Assembly: GCA_012514125.1 (NCBI GenBank)
Contig: JAAZAW010000073.1
Location: 1-10,103 of the forward strand
Origin: Phycisphaerae bacterium
GTDB lineage: Bacteria > Planctomycetota > Phycisphaerae > JAAYCJ01
DNA: 10,103 nucleotides
Reading direction: 5' to 3'
A program made the translations under genes and the position numbers. Positions 1 to 6,413 of this stretch are shown piece by piece (position 1 is the stretch's first letter; every line of letters starts with the position of its first letter). The notes under the pieces were generated by a model. That model made no database searches. It saw nothing but the letters and a program-made list of their open reading frames with translations, and was not told the origin of the DNA.

Positions 1-363
1 GATCTGATTCAGGTGGTTCCCATGACTGAAGAGGATGGATTTCAGGCGTTCAAATCGCTTTGGAGTCGGTCGATTCGTCCGGATGGGATTATGGTGACGG
101 ATGAATTGATCACTCGAGGTGTGATTCGGGGAATTATTTCACATGGGGTGAAGGTTCCGGAGGAATTATGTATTGCCAGCCAGGTGGGATATGTTTCGGA
201 AAATCCGTTTGCGATTGGTGTGATTCAGGTGCAGATGGACGTTGTGGAGCAAGCATCGAGGCTGGTGCAGATGATGTTTGAGCGATTGGCGGGTGGAAGT
301 GTTTCGGAGTCCAGAATTCTTTTGTCGCCTAAAATTTATAATCCATTCGGCGAGGAGGTTTGA
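1..363 (+). CDS. LacI/GalR-type transcriptional regulator, C-terminal part (5' end outside window)
   Basis: The reading frame is open from the first base and ends at TGA 361-363, giving 120 residues, about the last third of a typical 340-residue family member. The visible part resembles the C-terminal lobe of the periplasmic-binding-protein-like effector domain. A segment DGIMVTDE is followed by a helix and then HGVKVPEEL, which matches the family pattern of an aspartate/asparagine-bearing strand, a helix and a 'G..VPEDI' turn. Near the end, VIQVQMDVVEQASRLVQMMF resembles the usual dimer-interface helix before the final strand. The DNA-binding helix-turn-helix would lie upstream and is not seen. 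By family knowledge such proteins are sugar-responsive regulators. Its position directly before a URO-D-like gene and a beta-mannosidase suggests it controls this operon, possibly in response to a mannoside, but the ligand is inference. A GntR-type head with the same effector domain cannot be excluded. Confidence 0.8.
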   Translation, partial: DLIQVVPMTEEDGFQAFKSLWSRSIRPDGIMVTDELITRGVIRGIISHGVKVPEELCIASQVGYVSENPFAIGVIQVQMDVVEQASRLVQMMFERLAGGSVSESRILLSPKIYNPFGEEV

Positions 364-1617
364 ATGACGTTGAGTATTCGTGACAGGGAAATTATTCGGA
401 GGCTGGCGGGGGAAGTGGCTCGGATCGCTGCGTTACCTGTTCAGGAGCAGAAGCGAAGTTTGTGGCGCAAGCTTAACAGCAAACAACGTGTGCGTCCCAT
501 GGTGATGATCGATCAGGTATGCTGGAACGAGATGAATGTGGACAATGAACTGACTCTTGAGTGTGAAGATGCCGAATGCCGGGAGTATGAAGACCAGCTG
601 AGAAAGATTCTGTATCAATGGAAGCATTTTCCGGTGGACATGGTTGTAGAGCCGTTTATTCGAATCCCAAAAGCGGTTACAAATTCCGGGTTTGGTGTGA
701 CGGTGAAATTTGAAGAAATCTCGGTGGGCGATCCGACGAACAGCGTGGCTGGATTTGTTTTTACCAACCAGTTTGAGACGGATGCGGATTTGGACAAGAT
801 CAAAATGCCTGTCATTGAACATGACCCTAGGGAGACCGCTCGCAGGTTAGAGGTGGCCCATGATCTTTTTGATGGGGCGCTGGAAATATTTGAGCAGGGC
901 GTCGATCCTGAAGTTGGAGTGTGGGATCAGATCAATACGTGGATGGGTATCGAGGGTGTGCTTGACAGTCTTATCGATCGTCCCGAATACATGCGGGAGA
1001 TGGCAAGGCGAATGGTCAAAGGGTATATGAGCATGCTCGATCAACTCGAAGAGCAGGGGCTTTTGTGTTATAATCAATCGCTGATCCATTGTACCGGCGC
1101 GTACACGGACGATCTGCCCGCGCCGGGGTTTAATCCGCAAAAACCTCGCACAAAAGATATTTGGATGTATGGTTTGGCGCAGATGTTCGCAACGGTCTCG
1201 CCGGCGATGTTCGAAGAGTTTGAGATCGATATGTGCATGCCCATTTTCGAACGATTCGGTCTTGTCTATTACGGTTGTTGCGATCCGCTGGACCGAAAAA
1301 TGAAGCAGGTTCGAAAAATTCCGAATCTCCGAAAAGTATCCATGAGTCCGTGGGTCAATGAGGAGCTTGGCGCCTCGGAGATCAGGGGCGATTATGTTTA
1401 TTCGCGAAAGCCGAATCCTGCGATGCTGGCATGGCCGGAGTTCAATGAAAAGGAAGTCCGAGCGCATTTACAGGCGAGCGTGGAGGTTTGCGATCGGTAT
1501 GGTTGTCCGTTGGAGTTGATCTTGAAGGATATCAGTACGGTGATGTATCAGCCTCAACGCTTGTGGCGATGGGCTCAGATTGCCATGGAAGTCGTCGGTG
1601 CGACCGGTACGAGGTGA
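364..1617 (+). CDS. Uroporphyrinogen decarboxylase (URO-D)-fold family protein, function unknown
   Basis: A 417-residue protein. The ATG directly follows the upstream TGA (0 nt spacing), and a GGAGG ribosome-binding site at 354-358 sits 5 nt before it, inside the end of the regulator gene. The sequence resembles the URO-D/MtaA/CmuA superfamily: TIM-barrel enzymes that include haem-pathway decarboxylases and corrinoid-dependent methyltransferase subunits. It does not look like classical HemE, because I find none of the usual N-terminal substrate-arginine motif. Candidate metal ligands are His242-Cys243 (segment IHCTGAY) and Cys305-Cys306 (segment YYGCCDP). Methyltransferase members bind zinc through a His-x-Cys...Cys set, so a zinc site is plausible but inferred. 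A possible amphipathic N-terminal helix (residues 5-35) precedes the barrel. Placement between a sugar regulator and a beta-mannosidase argues for a role in carbohydrate use rather than tetrapyrrole synthesis. The substrate is unknown. Confidence 0.7.
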   Translation: MTLSIRDREIIRRLAGEVARIAALPVQEQKRSLWRKLNSKQRVRPMVMIDQVCWNEMNVDNELTLECEDAECREYEDQLRKILYQWKHFPVDMVVEPFIRIPKAVTNSGFGVTVKFEEISVGDPTNSVAGFVFTNQFETDADLDKIKMPVIEHDPRETARRLEVAHDLFDGALEIFEQGVDPEVGVWDQINTWMGIEGVLDSLIDRPEYMREMARRMVKGYMSMLDQLEEQGLLCYNQSLIHCTGAYTDDLPAPGFNPQKPRTKDIWMYGLAQMFATVSPAMFEEFEIDMCMPIFERFGLVYYGCCDPLDRKMKQVRKIPNLRKVSMSPWVNEELGASEIRGDYVYSRKPNPAMLAWPEFNEKEVRAHLQASVEVCDRYGCPLELILKDISTVMYQPQRLWRWAQIAMEVVGATGTR

Positions 1618-4112
1618 TGATGAATTCAGGACGAATGGATCTTAATGGGTACTGGCGTTTGCGTTGGGCCGACGGTGAACGGGGCGGTCGGAAATTTCAC
1701 GCCGAACCGACAACCGATGACGCCAAATGGCTCGATGCGATCGTTCCCGGTGAAGTGCATCTGGATTTGATTCGCGCGGGGCTTTTGCGTGAGCCGACGC
1801 TGGGCACGAACTGTTTGGAGGCTCGATGGGTAGAGGAATGTTTCTGGAGCTATCGTCGGACGTTCACTCCGCCGGCTGAGGCGCTGACCGGTCAGGCCTG
1901 GTTGTTATTTGAAGGGTTGGACTATGCCGCCAGGATATTTCTGAACGGTGAGGAAATTGGGCGGCATGCGAATTATTTTTATCCCTGTCGAATCAATGTT
2001 ACCGGGAAGATGAACACCGGTGAGAATGTGCTGGTTGTGGAGCTTGAGTCGGGACTTTTCCATGCCGCCGAAAAATCGGTGGCGGGATATCATGGCACGC
2101 AGGTCGAGAATGCTTTTCTGACCAAACGGCTCTGGTTGCGCAAACCGCAATGTTCCTTTGGTTGGGATTGGGCGCCGCGTCTGCTGAATGTCGGTATTCA
2201 CAAACCGGTATCGCTGGAATGGGCCTCGGTTGTTCGGGCGGATCAACTGGTTGTACTCAGTGACCTCAACGAAGACCTCACGCGAGGGCATTGGCGTGTT
2301 CGTTATGGGGTGGAAGGTTTAGATCAAGAGCATCGGCCTGGACGATTGCACGTCATGATCGAGGAAACAGGTCAAACGTTCAGCAGGGATATTGAGGTGC
2401 CGCCGGGGCTTGGGATTCTTGAAATGGAAGGTGACATCGATCATCCGAAACTCTGGTGGCCGGTGGGGCAGGGGGAGCAATCGTTATATACCTTCCGGGT
2501 CTGGATTGAGATCGACGGTGAAAAGTTCGGTGAGCAAAAACGTCGAACGGGTTTTCGCAAGGTGCGCATCAATCAGGACCCGCACCCTCAGGGCGGCAGG
2601 TATTTTATTTTCGAGATCAATCATCGTCCTATTTTTATCAAAGGCGCCTGCCTGGTTCCCGCCGACATTATTTACGCGAGACTCGATCGTGCCCGATATG
2701 AAACGCTGGTGGATCGCGCATTGGAAGCCAACTTTAATTTCCTGCGTGTATGGGGCGGCGGACTTTACGAGAGCGATGATTTTTATGAACTCTGTGACGA
2801 GCGGGGTATTCTGGTCTGGCAGGAATTTATTTTCGCTTGCGGCGGTTATCCGGCTACAGATGACACCTTCATGCAGAACATCACGAACGAAACGACTTAC
2901 CAGATTCGCCGTCTCGCGAGTCATCCGAGCCTGGTCGTCTGGTGCGGCAATAATGAAATTCACTGGGAAAATTATGAGCGTCGTGAAGGGGTGATTTATC
3001 CCGATCATTCCCTTTATCATTTTGTGCTTCCGCGTTTATTGAGTCGGGAAGACCCCTGCCGATATTATCAGCCCAGCAGTCCCTATTCCCCCGAACCGGG
3101 CGTGAATCCGAATGCCGACCCGATGGGCGACCAGCATCCATGGAGTATCGGATTCGGGGATATTGATTTTCGAAAATATCGCGACATGACCTGCCGATTT
3201 CCCGATGAAGGCGGAATGCTCGGCCCCAACAGTTTGCCTGCGCTGCATGCCTGTTTGCCGAAGGGCCAAAAATTCATGAATTCGTTTGCGTGGCAGATTC
3301 ATGATAATTCCGTCGAATTCGGATTTAATCACTCCGCGCCCGACCGCATCATTCGCGAGTGGACGAATCTGAATCCACGAGAATTGTCGCTGGAAGATTT
3401 CATCTATTATGGCGGCTTGATCCACGGTGAAGCTTTGAGCGAATATATCGACAATTTCCGGCGTCGAAAGTTCGACTCCGCCGCCGCGGTTTTCTGGATG
3501 TATAACGATTGCTGGCCGACCACTCGAAGCTGGACGATCGTCGATTATCTGCAAAATCGAACGCCTGCTTTTTATCCCGTGCGGCGGTCGTGCGCGCCGG
3601 TGAAGCCGGTTGTCGTCCGTGAAGGCAATTGGGTTCGTGTATTGGGTGTCAACGATACGCCCGAAGCGGTGGCGGGAAATTTGCGATACGGACTCTTTAC
3701 GTTGTCGGGCGAGTATATCCTGGATCGATCCTCGGACGTTATTCTTCCCGCCAATGTCTCGGTGGAACTTGCGCGATTCGATGCGGCGGAGTGGGACCGC
3801 GCCGGCATTGACCGGATCATTGCGTTTGCCATGTTGAGCGATGAGAAAGGTTTGCTTGCCCGCCATCGTCTGGTCCTGCCGCGATTTTGTGAACTCAAGT
3901 GGGCGCCCGCCAAGCCGACCGTTCGGCGCGATGGCGAACAGGTGTTCTTTAACAGTTCGACCTTTGCCTGGGGGCTTTGTCTGGACCTTGAAGGTGTTCG
4001 GGCGTTGCCGGATAATTTCTTTGATCTCTGGCCGGGGATGGACTACGCGCTGCCCTGGCCGTCGGAACATCCGCTTCCTGAGATTATCAGGATCGGAAAT
4101 CTCTGTGATTGA
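1617..4112 (+). CDS. Beta-mannosidase, glycoside hydrolase family 2
   Basis: An 831-residue enzyme from ATG 1617, predicted to remove terminal beta-linked mannose from oligosaccharides. Domains in order: a jelly-roll sugar-binding domain (about 1-190), an immunoglobulin-like domain (about 200-290), a TIM barrel (about 295-610), then a C-terminal beta region. Trp183-Asp184-Trp185 in FGWDWAPR matches the GWDW signature that contacts mannose in beta-mannosidases. The acid/base is Glu447 in WCGNNE. The likely nucleophile is Glu531 in RFPDEGGMLGP, and NDCWP follows late in the barrel. The frame stays open upstream to 1488, but that part overlaps the previous gene. ATG 1617 overlaps the upstream stop (TGATG), with GAGGTG (1611-1616) just before; ATG 1620 is nearly as good. 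No signal peptide is visible (the N-terminus reads MMNSGRMDLNGYW), so it probably acts in the cytoplasm on imported oligosaccharides. A related GH2 exo-glycosidase activity is possible. Confidence 0.9.
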   Translation: MMNSGRMDLNGYWRLRWADGERGGRKFHAEPTTDDAKWLDAIVPGEVHLDLIRAGLLREPTLGTNCLEARWVEECFWSYRRTFTPPAEALTGQAWLLFEGLDYAARIFLNGEEIGRHANYFYPCRINVTGKMNTGENVLVVELESGLFHAAEKSVAGYHGTQVENAFLTKRLWLRKPQCSFGWDWAPRLLNVGIHKPVSLEWASVVRADQLVVLSDLNEDLTRGHWRVRYGVEGLDQEHRPGRLHVMIEETGQTFSRDIEVPPGLGILEMEGDIDHPKLWWPVGQGEQSLYTFRVWIEIDGEKFGEQKRRTGFRKVRINQDPHPQGGRYFIFEINHRPIFIKGACLVPADIIYARLDRARYETLVDRALEANFNFLRVWGGGLYESDDFYELCDERGILVWQEFIFACGGYPATDDTFMQNITNETTYQIRRLASHPSLVVWCGNNEIHWENYERREGVIYPDHSLYHFVLPRLLSREDPCRYYQPSSPYSPEPGVNPNADPMGDQHPWSIGFGDIDFRKYRDMTCRFPDEGGMLGPNSLPALHACLPKGQKFMNSFAWQIHDNSVEFGFNHSAPDRIIREWTNLNPRELSLEDFIYYGGLIHGEALSEYIDNFRRRKFDSAAAVFWMYNDCWPTTRSWTIVDYLQNRTPAFYPVRRSCAPVKPVVVREGNWVRVLGVNDTPEAVAGNLRYGLFTLSGEYILDRSSDVILPANVSVELARFDAAEWDRAGIDRIIAFAMLSDEKGLLARHRLVLPRFCELKWAPAKPTVRRDGEQVFFNSSTFAWGLCLDLEGVRALPDNFFDLWPGMDYALPWPSEHPLPEIIRIGNLCD

Positions 4113-4121
4113 GCATCGAGC

Positions 4122-4183
4122 GAACTTGTCGCAAGGGCATCGACTTGCCGACGCCGTGATGCTTTGACCCATTCGGCAAGCTC
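4122..4183. repeat. Imperfect inverted repeat, REP-like, just after the beta-mannosidase stop
   Basis: The left arm 4122-4137 and right arm 4168-4183 are inverted copies matching at about 12 of 16 positions. A shorter perfect pair, CTTGCCGA (4144-4151) and TCGGCAAG (4173-4180), lies inside. The right arm with its flank, TTCGGCAAGCTCAGGG, resembles short interspersed palindromic repeats found between genes in many bacterial genomes; that likeness comes from memory. It could form a hairpin in the mannosidase transcript and protect or end its 3' end. It has no T-tract, so it is not a canonical intrinsic terminator. Whether it is multicopy cannot be judged from one window. Confidence 0.4.
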
Positions 4184-4214
4184 AGGGATCACAGGCTAGG
4201 CGGTCGATATATTA

Positions 4215-4454
4215 ATGTGTCTAATTATAATAACTATCAGGCCATTTTTGGAGTTCAGTAGCGTTGCTACTGACTTCCGTGATGGTCTCGCGGACCTCCG
4301 GGAGTTTGCTGCGGACCTCCGCGATGGTCTCGCGGACTTCCGCATATATGTCGCGGATATCCGCAGTGGCTTTGCGGACTTCAGGGAGTCTTTCGCGGAT
4401 GTCCGCCCAAGCGTCGCGGACGTCCGGCGCGGGTTCATTGACCGAAGATTTTGA
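4215..4454 (+). CDS. Small heptad-repeat, coiled-coil-like protein encoded by a 21-bp tandem array
   Basis: A 79-residue frame, ATG 4215 to TGA 4452-4454. After about 16 hydrophobic or mixed residues, the chain is a run of seven-residue units of the form A-D-[F/L/I/V]-R-x-x-[hydrophobic]. Hydrophobic residues at unit positions 3 and 7 give the 4-3 spacing of a coiled coil, and Asp and Arg recur at positions 2 and 4. Real coding is supported by how the units differ. Arg is kept in all eight units although its codon is CGT, CGG, CGC or AGG. Asp is GAC or GAT throughout. Position 3 varies only among Phe, Leu, Ile and Val. The opposite strand is also open (4196-4438), but there the same changes give Arg, Lys, Ile and Thr. 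Weak points are a poor ribosome-binding site (TAGGCGG, 4197-4203, 11 nt away) and a TATAAT at 4226-4231 inside the frame, so TTG 4248 is an alternative start. Function unknown. Confidence 0.45.
   Translation: MCLIIITIRPFLEFSSVATDFRDGLADLREFAADLRDGLADFRIYVADIRSGFADFRESFADVRPSVADVRRGFIDRRF
4248..4430. repeat. 21-bp tandem repeat array with palindromic core GCGGAYNTCCGC
   Basis: Core units begin at 4269, 4290, 4311, 4332, 4353, 4374, 4395 and 4416, each exactly 21 bp from the last. A degenerate unit at 4248 (TTGGAGTTCAGT) extends the array. The core is a short inverted repeat. The copy at 4353-4364 (GCGGATATCCGC) is a perfect 12-bp palindrome. Those at 4311, 4332 and 4395 have perfect GCGGA/TCCGC arms around two central bases. 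The 9 bp between cores are variable. A 15-mer, GATGGTCTCGCGGAC, occurs identically at 4281-4295 and 4323-4337, which suggests a recent two-unit (42 bp) duplication. The array lies between convergent genes. It encodes heptad repeats in the + frame, and its two-helical-turn spacing would also suit an array of protein-binding sites. Confidence 0.9.
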
Positions 4455-4487
4455 TATTTTCTACGACCGTATCACATCACAAGCCTG

Positions 4488-5822
4488 TTACAGGCGTTCG
4501 ACGAACCCCGTATCCACTTTGTTGCGGACGTAGTCGGGATGATTGAGGATTTGCAGATGGGCCGGGATCGTGGTTTTGATCGGACCGATCTGGCATTCCT
4601 TCAAGGCACGTTTCATGGTGGCGATGGCTTCTTCGCGTGTGGGCTGATGGACGATGAGTTTGCCGATCAGCGAATCGTAGTACGGCGAAATGGTATAGCC
4701 CGCGTGCGCATGCGAGTCGAAACGGACGCCGAACCCGCCGGGCGCGATGAAATATTCGATCTTTCCCGGGCAGGGGGCGAAGTTCTTTTCGGGGTTTTCA
4801 GCATTGATACGGCATTCGATGGCGTAGCCGTTACGCTGGATGTCCCTTTGCCGCAGGGAGAGTTTTTCGCCGGCGGCGATGCGAATCTGCCATTTAAGCA
4901 GATCGATGCCGGTGATCATTTCGGTGACGGGGTGCTCGACCTGGATTCGCGTGTTGGCTTCGATGAAGTAGAATTTTTTTCGTTTATCGACGAGAAATTC
5001 GAAGGTTCCGGCGCTGGTATATTTGGCGGTTTTGGCCAATTTCACCGCGGCGGTGCAGATTTCTTCGCGGGACTTGTCGTCGAGAATGGGGCAGGGGGAT
5101 TCTTCAATGAGTTTTTGATGGCGGCGCTGGAGGCTGCAATCGCGTTCCCAGAGGTGAACGACGTTGCCGAAGTGGTCGGCGAGAACCTGCACTTCGACGT
5201 GGCGGGGCTGTTCGATGAATTTCTCGAGGTAGAGCGTTCCATCTTTGAAGGCGTTCTCGGCTTCGGTCTGGGCGGAACGAAAACTTGATCGCAAGGTGGC
5301 TTCATTATTGGCGACGCGCATGCCTCGCCCGCCGCCGCCTGACGCGGCTTTGATGATCACGGGATAGCCGATTTCTGCCGCCATTTTTACGGCGGTGTCT
5401 TCATCGGGAACGGCGCCTTCGGAGCCTGGAACGGTTCGAACACCGGCTTTTTTGGCGAGTTTTCGGGCGGCCACCTTATCGCCGAGAGATCGCATGGATT
5501 CGACGGTGGGTCCGATGAATTCGATCTTGCACGAACGGCAGATTTCTGCAAAGTGGGCATTTTCCGCCAGGAACCCATAGCCTGGATGGATGGCTTCGAC
5601 ATTTCCGACCTCGGCGGCGGAGATGATTCGCGGGATGTTCAGATACGATTCGCCGGGGTTCGCCGGTCCGATGCAGATGGCTTTATCGGCCAGATGCAGA
5701 TAGGGGGCGTGTTGATCGGCCTGACTGTAAACCGCGACGGTTTCGATCCCCAGTTCTTTACAGGCACGGATAATACGCAAGGCAATTTCGCCGCGATTCG
5801 CGATAAGAATTCGTGTAAACAA
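4488..5822 (-). CDS. accC: Acetyl-CoA carboxylase, biotin carboxylase subunit
   Basis: A 444-residue subunit that carboxylates the biotin on AccB, using ATP and bicarbonate, in the first step of fatty acid synthesis. The N-terminus has the family's ANRGEIALRI motif. The ATP-grasp region carries Lys158 and the glycine loop GGGGRGMR (162-169), followed by His208 and Glu210 in PRHVEVQV. The catalytic block FIEANTRIQVEHPVTE supplies Glu288, Asn290, Arg292, Gln294, Val295 and Glu296, and Arg338 follows. From Glu288 on, the numbering is as I recall it for E. coli AccC, where Met rather than Ala stands at 289. The start is TTG (5820-5822): AAGGAG lies 8 nt upstream, no in-frame ATG exists nearby, and a stop codon follows a few codons upstream. 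It is last in the pepP-accB-accC cluster, 96 nt after accB. No intrinsic terminator with a T-tract is visible after it. Confidence 0.97.
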   Translation of the reverse strand: MFTRILIANRGEIALRIIRACKELGIETVAVYSQADQHAPYLHLADKAICIGPANPGESYLNIPRIISAAEVGNVEAIHPGYGFLAENAHFAEICRSCKIEFIGPTVESMRSLGDKVAARKLAKKAGVRTVPGSEGAVPDEDTAVKMAAEIGYPVIIKAASGGGGRGMRVANNEATLRSSFRSAQTEAENAFKDGTLYLEKFIEQPRHVEVQVLADHFGNVVHLWERDCSLQRRHQKLIEESPCPILDDKSREEICTAAVKLAKTAKYTSAGTFEFLVDKRKKFYFIEANTRIQVEHPVTEMITGIDLLKWQIRIAAGEKLSLRQRDIQRNGYAIECRINAENPEKNFAPCPGKIEYFIAPGGFGVRFDSHAHAGYTISPYYDSLIGKLIVHQPTREEAIATMKRALKECQIGPIKTTIPAHLQILNHPDYVRNKVDTGFVERL

Positions 5823-5830
5823 TGCGGTGA

Positions 5831-5836
5831 CTCCTT
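5831..5836 (-). promoter_or_regulatory. Ribosome-binding site of accC (AAGGAG), fixing a TTG start
   Basis: On the - strand AAGGAG lies 8 nt before the TTG at 5822-5820. The conserved N-terminus begins immediately after it. Upstream the frame closes at a TAA within six codons, so no ATG can serve. UUG initiation may lower AccC output relative to AccB, whose start is ATG. Confidence 0.8.
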
Positions 5837-5918
5837 CTTATGAACAGTCGTGATGCTTTTGGCGTCTTTTCCTGAAAGATGCCGGCAAAAAGACTGTGAT
5901 TTTTTATGATATAAGTAG

Positions 5919-6383
5919 TTAATCCGGTTTGATCTGGAACAGCGGCTGACCGAATTCGACGGCCTGGGCGTTCTGTACCAGAACTTTTTGAATCGTCCCG
6001 GAAGTTTCGGCTTTGATTTCGTTCATGACTTTCATCGCTTCGACGATGCAGACGACGGTATCGGCATGGACATGATCGCCGACACGGACGAAAGGTTCGG
6101 AATCGGGCGAGGGGGCGGCATAGAAGGTTCCAACCATGGGGGAGTTGATCGTCTCGCCGGGTTCTTCTGCCGGTTTGGCGGCAGGAGCGGCGGCGGGTGC
6201 GGCGGCTTGTGGTGTCGCTATCTGGAGGGGAGCGGGCATGGCCGGCGCAAGGGTCATTGGGGCATCGACGGGTGCCGAACCGCGTTTGAGGAGAAGCCGG
6301 GTTTCGCCTTCTATGATTCTTACCTCGGTAAGTTCATTTTCTTTCATCAAGCCAATCAAATCGCGAATGTGTTGGATTTCCAT
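5919..6383 (-). CDS. accB: Acetyl-CoA carboxylase, biotin carboxyl carrier protein (BCCP)
   Basis: A 154-residue carrier that shuttles carboxybiotin between AccC and the carboxyltransferase. It begins MEIQHIRDLIGLMKENELTE, a helical segment typical of the BCCP N-terminus. An Ala/Pro-rich flexible linker follows (about 38-76), then the biotinyl-lipoyl domain (about 78-154). Lys118 in VEAMKVMNEI is the biotin attachment site, and length and position agree with other BCCPs. ATG 6383 was chosen because AGGA (6395-6398) lies 11 nt upstream. The frame extends eight codons to a TTG at 6407, but that TTG has no ribosome-binding site and would give an unusual basic head. pepP ends 30 nt upstream of the chosen ATG, so the two are almost certainly cotranscribed. 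The 96-nt gap to accC holds a 7-bp inverted repeat (5864-5870/5888-5894) of doubtful meaning. Confidence 0.96.
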   Translation of the reverse strand: MEIQHIRDLIGLMKENELTEVRIIEGETRLLLKRGSAPVDAPMTLAPAMPAPLQIATPQAAAPAAAPAAKPAEEPGETINSPMVGTFYAAPSPDSEPFVRVGDHVHADTVVCIVEAMKVMNEIKAETSGTIQKVLVQNAQAVEFGQPLFQIKPD

Positions 6384-6413
6384 GTTTTTGTTTTTCCTGT
6401 TTTTCAAAAATCG

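Noticed and set aside
1488..1616. 43-codon upstream extension of the beta-mannosidase frame
   Set aside because: It lies wholly inside the URO-D-like gene in another frame. The GH2 N-terminal domain begins near ATG 1617/1620, and that ATG overlaps the upstream stop.
3036..4172. 378-codon antisense frame opposite the beta-mannosidase
   Set aside because: Composition mirrors the sense gene, no domain is recognisable, and it runs across the repeat region after the mannosidase stop.
4248..4430. CRISPR array
   Set aside because: The period is only 21 bp, units are contiguous and diverged, there are no unique spacers of 25-40 bp, and no cas gene is present.
4196..4438. 80-codon reverse-strand frame through the 21-bp array
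   Set aside because: It is open because the repeat is a multiple of three and palindromic. Substitutions between units are non-conservative in this frame (Arg, Lys, Ile, Thr at one position) but conservative in the + frame.
4483..4495. Hairpin GCCTG-TTA-CAGGC over the accC stop as a terminator
   Set aside because: The stem is only 5 bp and no T-tract follows on the - strand.
4539..5288. 249-codon + strand frame opposite accC
   Set aside because: Its Gly/Phe/Asp-rich product is typical of antisense translation of a GC-rich conserved gene. accC on the - strand is unambiguous.
5864..5894. GTCTTTT/AAAAGAC inverted repeat between accB and accC as a regulatory hairpin
   Set aside because: It is A/T-rich with 7-bp arms and a 17-nt loop, so weakly stable and close to chance expectation. 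No other evidence supports it.
6384..6407. TTG 6407 as start of accB
   Set aside because: No ribosome-binding site precedes it and it would add a Lys/Asn-rich head. ATG 6383 has AGGA upstream and begins the conserved N-terminus.
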